Shown: positions 40,886-49,276 of the stretch, piece after piece
Numbering within the stretch: position 1 is the first letter of the stretch
How the letters are laid out: each line of letters opens with the position of its first letter
DNA from: Marinicauda salina
Lineage (GTDB): Bacteria; Pseudomonadota; Alphaproteobacteria; Caulobacterales; Maricaulaceae
DNA length: 64,000 bases
Direction of reading: 5' to 3'
Assembly (NCBI RefSeq): GCF_003122085.1
Contig: NZ_QEXV01000004.1
Location: 224,631 to 288,630 of the forward strand
Program-made: the position numbers and the translations under genes
The notes under the pieces: generated by a model
Database searches by the model: none
What the model was told of the DNA's origin: nothing
Seen by the model: the letters and a program-made list of their open reading frames with translations, nothing else

Positions 40886-43730
40886 GCAGGTCACCCCGGC
40901 GCTCGGAGAAGCGCCACTCGTCAGGGGGTGTTGTGTCAGACGCAAAACTGGCCAACAGAACGAAGAGACTCTCCAAGTTGAAACCTGCTCTCAGGAAACA
41001 GGGCGCTGGCGGGCAAAGCTCAAAAGGGTTGGCGCTGATAAGAATTCGATTTGGTGCGACGTCAGCGAGCTAAGCAGTGCGCTGAAACCTGGGCATCGGG
41101 TCATTCATATCGGGGCGGCTTTCCATCCGTCACTGGGGGCGGGGACGGTCCAGTCTCTTCGTCGGATCGCTGGGCGGGAACAAGCGCTCGTGCTTTGGGA
41201 TGCGACGGGTCGGTCCACATATGTCCCGCACGAGCGTCTGGCGCGCGTAAATGAACCGTCTGATTTGTTTCTTTCATCAGCACCCTGTGGGCCGGAAGAT
41301 GCGGAGCGTTTCATCTTGCGTCTTCTCGGCCATGCGCTTGAAAACTGGAACGCGCTGACGGGCGCTCTCGACCGCCTCGACGTCGATCCGCTGCCCCATC
41401 AAATACAGCTGGTTCATCGAATTGTCTCTTCAGGCAATACAAACTGGCTGATCGCCGACGATGTCGGCCTCGGGAAGACGATTGAAACGGGACTTCTGCT
41501 CGCCGCGCTGAAGCGGAGCGATCGAGCTCGGCGCATTCTGATTGTGTGCCCGGCAAGCTTGACTCGACAATGGCAACAAGAGCTGCAGTACAAATTCGAT
41601 CAAATTTTTCAGATTTACGGCTTGGATTTCACCATCCCGGAGCAGCGGCACTGGGACCACTATGATCACGTTATCGCTTCTCTGGACCTGGCCAAGAGGC
41701 CGGAGCACTTGGAATGTTTTGTTCAGAGCGGCGAATGGGATGTCGTGATATTCGACGAAGGCCACCGCCTCTCACGGCGCGGTGTGACCGGCGAGCGGAC
41801 CGAGCGGTACGTTTTCGCCCAGACACTTCGCGCTCAAGCGCGGGGATTCATCGTGCTTACGGCGACGCCGCACCAAGGGGACACAGAGCGCTTCGCGGCA
41901 TTGCTCGAACTGGTGCGACCTGATTTGCGTCCGCAACTGCACGCGATTGAGGCATATCCCGAGGTCGTACGCGACATCATTTTGAGAAACCGGAAATCGC
42001 TGGTTACTGATCAGAACGGCGAGTTCATCTTCAAAGGCCACGTCACCCACCGCATTGCGATTACCCCGACGCCTGAAGTGCGAGACTTTCATCGTGCGCT
42101 GACCCGCTACCTGAGGGAAGGTTACAAGGCTGGAGATGAGGCCGGCGGCGCTACAGGACGCGCCATCGGCTTCGTGATGACGACCTTTCGAAAATTAGCG
42201 TCCTCCAGCGTTGCGGCTATTGAGGCTGCACTTAAGAGGAGGCTGGGCCGGCTGCACGATGAGGTCGCAGCGACGGTTCTCGACACTCAGACGATTGATG
42301 CGATTGACGAAGAAGATACTGACGACAGCCTCGCGGCGGCTCCAGAAATTGGATCTGCTGGCGAATTCTTCGCTTACGAGGCTGAGCAGCTCGAAGCGCT
42401 GATTAATAGCTGCAGCGAACTCCGACGCGATGACCCTAAGCTCCGACATTTCATGGAGGAGGTCGTCGCTAAAATTGTCGAGCAAAAACAGAAGCTCCTC
42501 ATATTTACGGAATACCGCGCTACCCAGAGCTATCTTAAGGAAGCAATCGAACAAGCTTACCCGGGCGCCAAGGTTGCAATGATCAATGGCTCAATGAAGC
42601 TCGAAGAGAAACTCGATAACATAGAGTGCTTTGATCGTGACCATGACTTTCTGATTTCGACGGAAGCCGGCGGTGAAGGCCTGAATCTTCACAGGTCATG
42701 CCACATTCTGGTGAATTACGACCTTCCGTGGAATCCTACACGGTTGGTTCAGCGTATCGGTCGCCTCTATCGGTACGGACAGAACAAGCAAGTGATCGTT
42801 TTCAACCTGCATGCCGAGGATAGTTTCGACAACAAAGCGATCTCGATGATGGTCGACCGGATCACGGCGCTCGTTCGGGACCTGTCACCAGTCGGGGACG
42901 AGTTCAACGAAGGCGTCGAGACTGAACTGCTTGGCGAACTTCTCGAGCAGGTTGATATGGGAGCTGTTCTAGAGGGAGGGGCTGCCGCCTCGCCAAATCG
43001 TACGCAACGTGAAGTTTCCGAAGCAATTGAACGGGCTCGGAAGGCGGTGGAGCTGCAGCGCGAGATTTTCAGTCATGCCGACGGTTATGATCCGGAGGCG
43101 GTCCAGAACTTCACGCGGCTTGGACCACAGCACTTGGAACGTTTTGTAAAGGGGATGTGCCCGTTCCTCGGCATCCGGGTCGAATTGGGATCTGCCGACG
43201 GCGAGGTTTTTGTACTCCGACTCCCCGAAGAGCACCGAGGGCGGTATCGCGAGTTCGGAAGTCGGTCGAGAGTCCGGGTCACCTGCCTTCGTGGCAAACG
43301 TCGTGCGAAAGACGTTGTCGTGCTCGATGCTGAAACCGACTTTCTGAAGGCGCTCATATCGGCTGCGAAGGACCCGGAGTTCAGCGACGGCTACGCCAAT
43401 ATCCAAACTCCGGGAGCGGAGGGGGTATTGGGGGTGTTTCTGCTGAGGTGGCAGGACGCGACGGGGGAGCCTCTAACCGACGAGCTGGCGACGTTCTTCC
43501 TCGATCATACGGGCAAAGTGCGCGCGGAGCCCGGGTTCCTGTCTGAAGTCCTGCTGCGCCCTGGACGAGCCGGTTCGCATCTACCGATTGATCGAGAGCA
43601 GCGTCTTGCTGCGCGCGCGGAGCTGCGGAGAAGGGCGGACGACGCGTTAGCGAAGGGTGCAACCACGGACAAGCATCCGAATCTGCGCCTCGCAGTCGGT
43701 GTATCTGAGTGCACAGACATCCCAGAATGA
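40878..43730 (+). CDS. SNF2/RapA-type helicase of the island
   Basis: A 950-residue superfamily 2 translocase. The N-terminus has an SH3-like segment as in RapA (RVIHIGAAFHPSLGAGTVQS, VPHERLARV). Walker A is IADDVGLGKTIETGLLLAAL near residue 195, motif II is DEGHRLS near 293, then LTATPHQGD, a C-terminal helicase lobe with ISTEAGGEGLNLHRS, and VQRIGRLYRYGQNKQV near 625. The tail (residues 730-950) is unassigned. The DDVGLGKT variant is typical of defense-associated SNF2 helicases such as DrmD, but the other DISARM genes are missing. Overlaps both neighbours (8 and 4 bases). Base use is less G+C-rich than the host. Confidence 0.88.
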   Translation: MDEQVTPALGEAPLVRGCCVRRKTGQQNEETLQVETCSQETGRWRAKLKRVGADKNSIWCDVSELSSALKPGHRVIHIGAAFHPSLGAGTVQSLRRIAGREQALVLWDATGRSTYVPHERLARVNEPSDLFLSSAPCGPEDAERFILRLLGHALENWNALTGALDRLDVDPLPHQIQLVHRIVSSGNTNWLIADDVGLGKTIETGLLLAALKRSDRARRILIVCPASLTRQWQQELQYKFDQIFQIYGLDFTIPEQRHWDHYDHVIASLDLAKRPEHLECFVQSGEWDVVIFDEGHRLSRRGVTGERTERYVFAQTLRAQARGFIVLTATPHQGDTERFAALLELVRPDLRPQLHAIEAYPEVVRDIILRNRKSLVTDQNGEFIFKGHVTHRIAITPTPEVRDFHRALTRYLREGYKAGDEAGGATGRAIGFVMTTFRKLASSSVAAIEAALKRRLGRLHDEVAATVLDTQTIDAIDEEDTDDSLAAAPEIGSAGEFFAYEAEQLEALINSCSELRRDDPKLRHFMEEVVAKIVEQKQKLLIFTEYRATQSYLKEAIEQAYPGAKVAMINGSMKLEEKLDNIECFDRDHDFLISTEAGGEGLNLHRSCHILVNYDLPWNPTRLVQRIGRLYRYGQNKQVIVFNLHAEDSFDNKAISMMVDRITALVRDLSPVGDEFNEGVETELLGELLEQVDMGAVLEGGAAASPNRTQREVSEAIERARKAVELQREIFSHADGYDPEAVQNFTRLGPQHLERFVKGMCPFLGIRVELGSADGEVFVLRLPEEHRGRYREFGSRSRVRVTCLRGKRRAKDVVVLDAETDFLKALISAAKDPEFSDGYANIQTPGAEGVLGVFLLRWQDATGEPLTDELATFFLDHTGKVRAEPGFLSEVLLRPGRAGSHLPIDREQRLAARAELRRRADDALAKGATTDKHPNLRLAVGVSECTDIPE

Positions 43731-45871
43731 ATCTTCTCATCGCCGACACGTTCACGTCCAGCCTGGCGAAACTCACTGGCCAGGAGCAGAAGGCTGTGAA
43801 GCAGACGGCCTTCGACCTCCAGCTCAACCCCGAGCAACCCTCGCACAGCTTCCACAAGCTGGATCGCGCCAAGGACAAGAATTTCTGGTCGGTGCGCGTT
43901 AACCGGGACATCCGGATCATCGTGCACCGGACGAGCCGGAGCCTCCTGCTCGCTTACGTGGACCACCATGACGACGCCTACGCCTGGGCGGAGCGGAGAC
44001 GGCTGGAGACCCACCCGAAGACCGGCGCGGCTCAGATCGTCGAGGTCCGGGAGCGGGTCGAGGAGGTCACGCCAACTCACTCGGCTACAGCCTCCAAGCC
44101 GGGCGAGCCCGATCAACCGCCGCCTTTCAATTGGCTGTCGCGAGACGACCTGCTGAATGTCGGCGTTCCGAGAGACTGGGTTCCAGACGTTCTGGAAGCC
44201 AGCGAGGATGAATTTCTGGACCTCGCCGACCACCTGCCCGCCGAAGCCGCGGAAGCGCTCCTGAATTATGTCAGCACCGGCGCGCTGGAGGTTCCGGAAC
44301 AGATCACGGCGGATGCGAGGACGGTCGCCTACGCGCCGGCATTAGATGCATCGGATGAGCGAGTGCGGGGCGCGGCGACCGAACGAATTGTTGAACCGGA
44401 GGCGTTCCAACATCCCGACGCGCAGCGCCGCTTTCGCGTCATGGCGAATGTGGAAGAGCTTGAGCAGGCGCTGGAATACCCGTGGGAGCGATGGACGGTC
44501 TTCCTCCATCCCGCCCAGCGCGTCCATGTGGACCGGCGATACGCGGGCCCCGCACGCATCTCCGGCTCGGCCGGAACGGGAAAGACGGTCGTCGCTCTGC
44601 ATCGCGCCGTCGAATTGGCGCGGGGCGATCTGGACGCCCAAGTTTTGCTGACGACCTTCTCCAAGGGTCTGGCGCACGCGCTCGGCGTGAAGCTCCGGCG
44701 CCTGACCGGCGACGCCTCGATCCTCGAGCGAATCCATGTCCGCCCCATCCGACAGGTCGGCTACGACGCCTACGCCGCCAAGTTCGGCCAGCCTCAGATC
44801 GCAAGCCCGGCGAGACAACGCGCGTTGATCGCCAAGGCGCGCCATGAGGCGGGCGTCGAGGAATTGAGCGAAGCGTTTCTACTGACCGAATGGCGCGACG
44901 TGGTGGACGCCTGGGGGCTGCGCACCTGGGAAGCGTATCGGGATGTGCCGCGCCTCGGACGGAAGACGCGGCTGGGGCCGAAGCAGCGCGAGGCGGCATG
45001 GTCGGTGATGGAGGCCTTGCGCGTTCGGTTGAAAGAGGCCGGCCTCGTAACGTGGTCGGACGTCTTTCACCGGGTGATCGAAACGCCGGGCGCCCTGCCG
45101 GATTTCCGGCATGCGGTGATCGACGAGGCGCAGGATGTCTCGGTCGCAGAGCTGCGCTTCCTGGCGGCCATGTCCGGGGATCGCGCGGATGGCTTGTTCT
45201 TCGCTGGCGATCTCGGCCAGCGCATCTTCCAGGCGCCGTTCTCCTGGCGCTCACTAGGGGTGGACGTCCGGGGTCGGTCTTCCACGCTGCGCGTGAATTA
45301 CCGGACATCGCATCAGATCCGCACCGCCGCGGACCGGCTTCTCCCGAGCGCCGTTCAGGACGCGGACGGAGATGAAGAGGACCGGCGAGGCACGGTGTCC
45401 ATCTTCAACGGTCCGCCGCCGCGGCTGGAGATTTTCGAAGATGAGGACGCCGAGATCGACGGCGTCAGCGACTGGCTTAAGGAGCAAACCGCTAGCGGCG
45501 TCGCGCCGGAGGAGATCGGCGTGTTCGTTCGAACGGAAACGCAACTCGCCCGGGCGCGTAAGGCAGTGCGGGCGACCGGTCTCGAGCCCGTGGAACTGGA
45601 TGATGCGATCGTCGGCGAGGCCGGCAAGATCGCGGTCGCGACGATGCACTGGGCCAAGGGACTCGAGTTCAAAGCCGTCGCCGTAATGGCCTGCGACGAT
45701 GAGGTCATCCCGCTTCAGGAGCGTGTCGAGACGGTCTCCGACGAGTCCGACCTTCTGGAGGTCTACGAGACCGAGCGTCATCTGCTCTATGTCGCCTGCA
45801 CCCGAGCCCGCGACAGCCTGCTGGTTTCGGGCGTCGATCCGGCGACGGAGTTCTTCGACGATTTTGGGTAG
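43727..45871 (+). CDS. UvrD/Rep-like helicase fused to an N-terminal RelE-like domain
   Basis: A 714-residue protein. Residues 1-90 resemble the RelE/ParE mRNA-interferase fold (FTSSLAKLTGQEQKAVKQTA, SFHKLDRAKDKNFWSVRVNR, IRIIVHRT). A linker leads to a UvrD-type superfamily 1 helicase: Walker A SGSAGTGKTVVALHRA at about 279-294, DEXQ box AVIDEAQDVSVAELR near 465, LRVNYRTSHQIR, MHWAKGLEFKAVAV near 640 and YVACTRARDSLLVSG. The ATG overlaps the SNF2 stop (ATGA), so translation is coupled. A G+C-rich gene, unlike its two upstream partners. Similar RelE-UvrD fusions are widespread and unassigned. Confidence 0.87.
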   Translation: MNLLIADTFTSSLAKLTGQEQKAVKQTAFDLQLNPEQPSHSFHKLDRAKDKNFWSVRVNRDIRIIVHRTSRSLLLAYVDHHDDAYAWAERRRLETHPKTGAAQIVEVRERVEEVTPTHSATASKPGEPDQPPPFNWLSRDDLLNVGVPRDWVPDVLEASEDEFLDLADHLPAEAAEALLNYVSTGALEVPEQITADARTVAYAPALDASDERVRGAATERIVEPEAFQHPDAQRRFRVMANVEELEQALEYPWERWTVFLHPAQRVHVDRRYAGPARISGSAGTGKTVVALHRAVELARGDLDAQVLLTTFSKGLAHALGVKLRRLTGDASILERIHVRPIRQVGYDAYAAKFGQPQIASPARQRALIAKARHEAGVEELSEAFLLTEWRDVVDAWGLRTWEAYRDVPRLGRKTRLGPKQREAAWSVMEALRVRLKEAGLVTWSDVFHRVIETPGALPDFRHAVIDEAQDVSVAELRFLAAMSGDRADGLFFAGDLGQRIFQAPFSWRSLGVDVRGRSSTLRVNYRTSHQIRTAADRLLPSAVQDADGDEEDRRGTVSIFNGPPPRLEIFEDEDAEIDGVSDWLKEQTASGVAPEEIGVFVRTETQLARARKAVRATGLEPVELDDAIVGEAGKIAVATMHWAKGLEFKAVAVMACDDEVIPLQERVETVSDESDLLEVYETERHLLYVACTRARDSLLVSGVDPATEFFDDFG

Positions 45872-46022
45872 CTTGATTCTACCTCAGCGTTTTCATCGCA
45901 CTCACAGAAGGCATCCACACGCTTCTCTCGCGCACGGCTTCTCACCCATAGACCCGCTCTCGTTGACTCGATCCGGGGCCCATATACCGTTGGCGTGAGA
46001 ACACTAAACTTTATGCAATAGA

Positions 46023-48266
46023 ATGCTCGACGCCCAGAAACCCGACCACATCTCCCTCCAGACTCTGCTCGGCCGGCTGCATGACGGGCGCTACGTCGTT
46101 CCCGACTTTCAGCGCGATTTCGAGTGGGAGCCGTGGGACATTCGCGAGCTGATCAGCTCGGTCTTCCGCGACTACTACATCGGCTCGCTGCTGTTGTGGA
46201 AAGGCAAGCCGGAGAACTTCTCCGCGCTGTCGTGCGAGCCGCTCTACGGGCGGCCCGAAGAGGGGACGCCGGAATACATCGTGCTCGACGGTCAGCAGCG
46301 CCTGACGGCTCTGCACTACGCCTTCATCGCGCCGGACATCAATCTGCCCGGCCGCGCCAGCCGCGCGTTTTATTTCGTGCATATCGACCGGCTGATGGAC
46401 GAGGCCGAGCAGGACGAGGCGTTCAGCTACGACTATGCGAGCCAGCGCGTCCTGAAGCTCCTTGACGACGAGGAGGCGCAGTACGTCCAGCACGTCTTTC
46501 CCTGCCGATTGCTGGGTCAGGCCGACATGTTCCCGCTCGTCAGCTGGCTCGACGGATATGAGCGCTACTGGCGGGACCGTGCGGAAGCCGGCGCGGAGAC
46601 CGACGGCGGCGACGATGATGAGACCGCGGCCGCCAAGGTCCACGTGGAGAATGCGGCGCTCTTCAAGAAGCACGTCCAGGCGATCATAAGCCAGTATCAG
46701 ATATCGTTCATCGAGCTCGATCGCGACCTGGCGCTCTCGAAGGTTTGCGACATCTTCACCCAGATCAACAGTCGCGGCGTCCAGCTCGACGTGTTCGATC
46801 TGATGAATGCGCTCCTGAAGCCGAAGGGGCTGCAGTTGCGTTTCATGTGGCGCGAGGCGCGGGAACGGCTGGCCTTCCCCGACGCGAGGAAGATGAACGT
46901 CTACGTGCTGCAGGTGATGTCGATCCTGCGTCAGACCTATTGCTCGCCGCGCTATCTTTACTTCCTTTTGCCCGGCGAGAAGAAGCCGGTTCGCCAGAGC
47001 GACGGAAGCCTCGCTCGAGAGGTGCTCGTCGATTCGACCGAGGAGTTCGAGAAGCGTTGGGACCAGGCGGTCAAGGCGCTCGAGCGCACGATCGAGCGTC
47101 TGCGCCATCCTCAGGAGTTCGGCGCTGTCTCGCCGCGCTTCATTCCTTATGTCTCGATCCTGCCCGCCTTCGCCGCCCTCCAGGCGCATACCGCCACGCT
47201 ACCGCCGGAGAAGAAGCTCGGGGCGGAACGCAAGATCCGCCACTGGTACTGGGCCTCGATCTTCCTCAACCGCTATTCCGGCTCGGTGGAGTCCACAAGT
47301 GCGCGCGACTTTCTCGATGTCAGAGCCTGGATCGACGACGATCAGGCGCAGCCCGCGCTCATCTCCGAGTTCAACCGGAGCTATCGCAATCTCGATCTGC
47401 GCGCGCACACCAAGCCCGGACAGGCGATCTACAACGCGGTCTTCAACCTGTTCGTCCTGGCGGGCGCGCGCGACTGGGTGACTGGCGAGCTGCCCTCACC
47501 GAACTCGCTCGACGATCATCATATCGTGCCGAAGAGCTGGGCCTTGGCGAAGGATGCGAGCAGCTCGATCCACACCATCCTCAATCGCTCGCCGCTCAGC
47601 CTGGAGACCAACCGCTACGGCGTCGGCGACAAGCTGCCGAATGAATATCTGCCCGCGATGATCGCTGAAAACGGCGAGGATCGGGTCAGGCAGATCCTGG
47701 AGAGCCATTTCATCTCGGCCAGGGCGCTCGAGATCCTGCTTCGCGATCCCTTCACGCCCGACGACTACGAGGCGTTCCTCTCCGAACGCCAGCGCACCGT
47801 GTTCGAGGCGATCGAGAATCTGGTGGTCAAGGAACGTCTGGATCTGACGCCTGTCATGCGAGAGCTCGACGCAAAGGTGGAGCGAACCGAGATCCGTCTG
47901 CGGACGCTCGTGGCCCAACGGCTCGAGGACGACCCGGCGAACCTGCCAGATCATGTGCGCCAGAAGATCAATGAGCGCCTGACGCGCGAGGCGAAGAAGA
48001 ATCCCGCATTCGACGCCGACGGCTATGAAACCCTGTTGAAGCAGCTCGAGTTCGCCGATCTACGCGAACTGGAGCAGACGATCGTCTCGAAGTCCGCCTG
48101 GCCCGCCTTCTCCGAAATCTTTGTGAACAAGGAAACGCTGAGCGGGAAGTTTAACCAGCTGGGCGCGCTCCGGAACGGCATCGCGCACAGCCGCTCGGTC
48201 GACGAGGTGACCCGCCAGGAAGGCGACGCCGCGATCAAGTGGTTCGATCAGGTGATCCACCGGTAG
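46023..48266 (+). CDS. DUF262-HNH (GmrSD-like) restriction protein with C-terminal HEPN-like domain
   Basis: A 747-residue protein with its own 151-base upstream region. Residues 1-280 are a DUF262/GmrS domain: VPDFQRDFEWEPWDIRELIS and the catalytic YIVLDGQQRLTAL motif. A DUF1524/GmrD-like HNH follows (DDHHIVPKSWA near 497, NRSPLSLETNR near 520). The last 60 residues look like a HEPN RNase (KFNQLGALRNGIAHSRSVDE), with the R-x4-H motif RNGIAH. GmrSD-type enzymes cut modified phage DNA using nucleotide hydrolysis. The HEPN end would add an RNA-cleaving arm. It is the last gene of the island. Confidence 0.87.
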   Translation: MLDAQKPDHISLQTLLGRLHDGRYVVPDFQRDFEWEPWDIRELISSVFRDYYIGSLLLWKGKPENFSALSCEPLYGRPEEGTPEYIVLDGQQRLTALHYAFIAPDINLPGRASRAFYFVHIDRLMDEAEQDEAFSYDYASQRVLKLLDDEEAQYVQHVFPCRLLGQADMFPLVSWLDGYERYWRDRAEAGAETDGGDDDETAAAKVHVENAALFKKHVQAIISQYQISFIELDRDLALSKVCDIFTQINSRGVQLDVFDLMNALLKPKGLQLRFMWREARERLAFPDARKMNVYVLQVMSILRQTYCSPRYLYFLLPGEKKPVRQSDGSLAREVLVDSTEEFEKRWDQAVKALERTIERLRHPQEFGAVSPRFIPYVSILPAFAALQAHTATLPPEKKLGAERKIRHWYWASIFLNRYSGSVESTSARDFLDVRAWIDDDQAQPALISEFNRSYRNLDLRAHTKPGQAIYNAVFNLFVLAGARDWVTGELPSPNSLDDHHIVPKSWALAKDASSSIHTILNRSPLSLETNRYGVGDKLPNEYLPAMIAENGEDRVRQILESHFISARALEILLRDPFTPDDYEAFLSERQRTVFEAIENLVVKERLDLTPVMRELDAKVERTEIRLRTLVAQRLEDDPANLPDHVRQKINERLTREAKKNPAFDADGYETLLKQLEFADLRELEQTIVSKSAWPAFSEIFVNKETLSGKFNQLGALRNGIAHSRSVDEVTRQEGDAAIKWFDQVIHR

Positions 48267-48410
48267 GGCCTGGCCGCCACCAAGTGAAGGTCTGGCTGTT
48301 CCTGCACGGCGAAGTCTCGCGACGGCGAATCAAGTCGGCGAGTGACAGCCCCCATGGATTCCGTTCTCTGTGGTTCGCGGGATCGATTCCGGCCGCCCAA
48401 GCCCGATTCC

Positions 48411-48433
48411 TTGGACCCCGCGTGGACCCCAGA
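48411..48433. repeat. Right copy of the TGGACCCC double repeat
   Basis: A 23-base element beginning TTGGACCCCGCGTGGACCCC, one base different from 28963-28985 and in the same orientation, 20 bases from the right 82-bp repeat. The shared bases extend slightly upstream (GATT.TTGG). It supports a role as paired integrase or excision-factor sites at both island ends. Confidence 0.6.
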
Positions 48434-48452
48434 CTTGCATCTTGAGAGGAAT

Positions 48453-48534
48453 TCCGATCGCGCGTCTCAGGCTAAGCGCCTGAAAGTGATGGCTCCCCGG
48501 GCCGGACTCGAACCAGCGACCCAGCGGTTAACAG
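48453..48534. repeat. attR: right 82-bp direct repeat
   Basis: Identical over 82 bases to 28764-28845. Here the repeat joins the native 5' half of tRNA-Asn at 48535, so it restores a complete tRNA gene. Identity ends inside the anticodon stem-loop, which locates the crossover region. Confidence 0.93.
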
Positions 48535-48565
48535 CCGCTTGCTCTACCAACTGAGCTACCGGGGA
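48490..48565 (-). tRNA. tRNA-Asn (GTT)
   Basis: A 76-base tRNA with encoded CCA. On the minus strand the acceptor TCCCCGG pairs with CCGGGGA; the D arm has AGCTCAGTTGGTAGAGC; the anticodon loop is CTGTTAA with anticodon GTT; the T arm is GGTTCGAGTCC. Its 3' part is the island's attR. Intact despite integration, because the element carries an identical tRNA 3' end. Confidence 0.97.
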
Positions 48566-48652
48566 TCACCCCATCCGCGATGGAGGCGAGGTCTTTAGCA
48601 ACGCCCGCCCGTCGGGGCAAGACGCGTTGTTCAGCCCGCCGCCGCGGAGGCG

Positions 48653-48680
48653 AAAAAAATCGGGAGCCCGAGGGCTCCCG
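48653..48680 (-). terminator. Rho-independent terminator on the minus strand
   Basis: CGGGAGCCC (48661-48669) pairs with GGGCTCCCG (48672-48680) and, reading leftward on the minus strand, is followed by A then seven Ts (48659-48653). This is a textbook intrinsic terminator. No protein gene on the minus strand lies upstream of it, so it most likely ends a small RNA. Confidence 0.85.
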
Positions 48681-48728
48681 AAAAGGCATTGGGTGGATGG
48701 TGGGGTGTCTTCCGGGGAAGACGTCTTA
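48653..48728 (-). ncRNA. Candidate trans-acting small RNA
   Basis: On the minus strand, leading into the terminator at 48653-48680, there is a 5' stem-loop (GTCTTCC/GGAAGAC, 48707-48722), then an unpaired C-rich stretch with CACCCCACC and CCACCC around 48690-48706, able to pair with ribosome-binding sites, then the terminator. That is the layout of many alphaproteobacterial small RNAs. The 5' end is estimated (about 48715-48728). A CtrA-like box lies just upstream. No matching family could be checked. Confidence 0.55.
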
Positions 48729-48745
48729 ATAAATAACGATTCGAG

Positions 48746-48762
48746 GGTTAACGGAGTCCTAA
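48746..48762 (-). promoter_or_regulatory. CtrA-like binding site upstream of the candidate small RNA
   Basis: On the minus strand the sequence is TTAG-GACTCCG-TTAACC, one mismatch from the CtrA consensus TTAA-N7-TTAACC. It lies near the -35 position of a weak minus-strand promoter (AT-rich 48726-48736). The identity of the factor is inferred from the motif and from the alphaproteobacterial setting. Confidence 0.45.
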
Positions 48763-48886
48763 CCGCGCCGCGCGGCGGACGGAATTCGGCGAGAAATCTG
48801 GCTGAAGCCTTAATCCCGCGGCCGGACTCCGGTCCGGCGATCCCGCGTGCTAGGGTCGGCGCGGACGGGCCGAAAGGAGATGGACC

Positions 48887-49255
48887 ATGTCTCAGACCGC
48901 CTCGAAGCGCTGCGCGAGCTACGCCGAGTTCTGGCCGTTCTACCTGCGCGAACACGCCGAGCCGGGCACGCGCCGGCTGCACTATGTCGGCTCGGCCCTG
49001 GCGCTGCTCGTCCTCGCATGGGCCATTGTCACGCAGACCTGGTGGGGGCTGCTGCTGGTTCCGGTGTCGGGATACTTCTTCGCCTGGGCGAGCCACGCCT
49101 TCGTCGAGCGCAACAAGCCCGCGACCTTCACCCATCCCTGGTGGTCGCTCGTCAGCGACTACCGGATGTTCTTCCTGTGGATGACCGGCCGGCTGGGCCC
49201 GGAGCTGGAGAAGGCCGGCGTCGAGAAGCATCCCCACGCCCGGGCCGCCGAGTAG
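48887..49255 (+). CDS. DUF962 (Mpo1-like) membrane protein
   Basis: A 122-residue protein with the DUF962 signature FYLREHAEPGTRRLHYVGSA, two membrane spans (LALLVLAWAIVTQTWWGLLL and its continuation) and the conserved histidines in ASHAFVERNKPATFTHPWWS. Yeast Mpo1 of this family is an iron-dependent dioxygenase for 2-hydroxy fatty acids; bacterial members are mostly uncharacterised. AAGGAG precedes the ATG. Lies between the candidate small RNA and tRNA-Cys. Confidence 0.88.
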   Translation: MSQTASKRCASYAEFWPFYLREHAEPGTRRLHYVGSALALLVLAWAIVTQTWWGLLLVPVSGYFFAWASHAFVERNKPATFTHPWWSLVSDYRMFFLWMTGRLGPELEKAGVEKHPHARAAE

Positions 49256-49276
49256 GCGCGATCGGGGAGGGGGAGT

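Larger units (their letters stand above)
28846..48534. mobile_element. 19.7-kb integrative genomic (defense) island in tRNA-Asn
   Basis: The region lies between exact 82-bp repeats, starts with a tyrosine integrase reading inward from the left end, has an excisionase-like HTH gene and carries restriction, helicase and nuclease genes with visibly different base use. The insertion is at the tRNA anticodon loop, a usual target for tyrosine recombinases, and the element supplies a replacement 3' half so the tRNA at 48490-48565 is intact. No conjugation, replication or capsid genes were seen, so it is an integrative, not self-transmissible, element or a satellite. Confidence 0.92.

Noticed and set aside
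40878..43730. Assigning the SNF2 helicase as DISARM DrmD
   Set aside because: No DrmA, DrmB, DrmC or DISARM-type methyltransferase is next to it; only a Walker A similarity supports it.
28846..48534. Prophage
   Set aside because: No capsid, portal, terminase, tail or lysis genes were found; only integration and defense genes are present.
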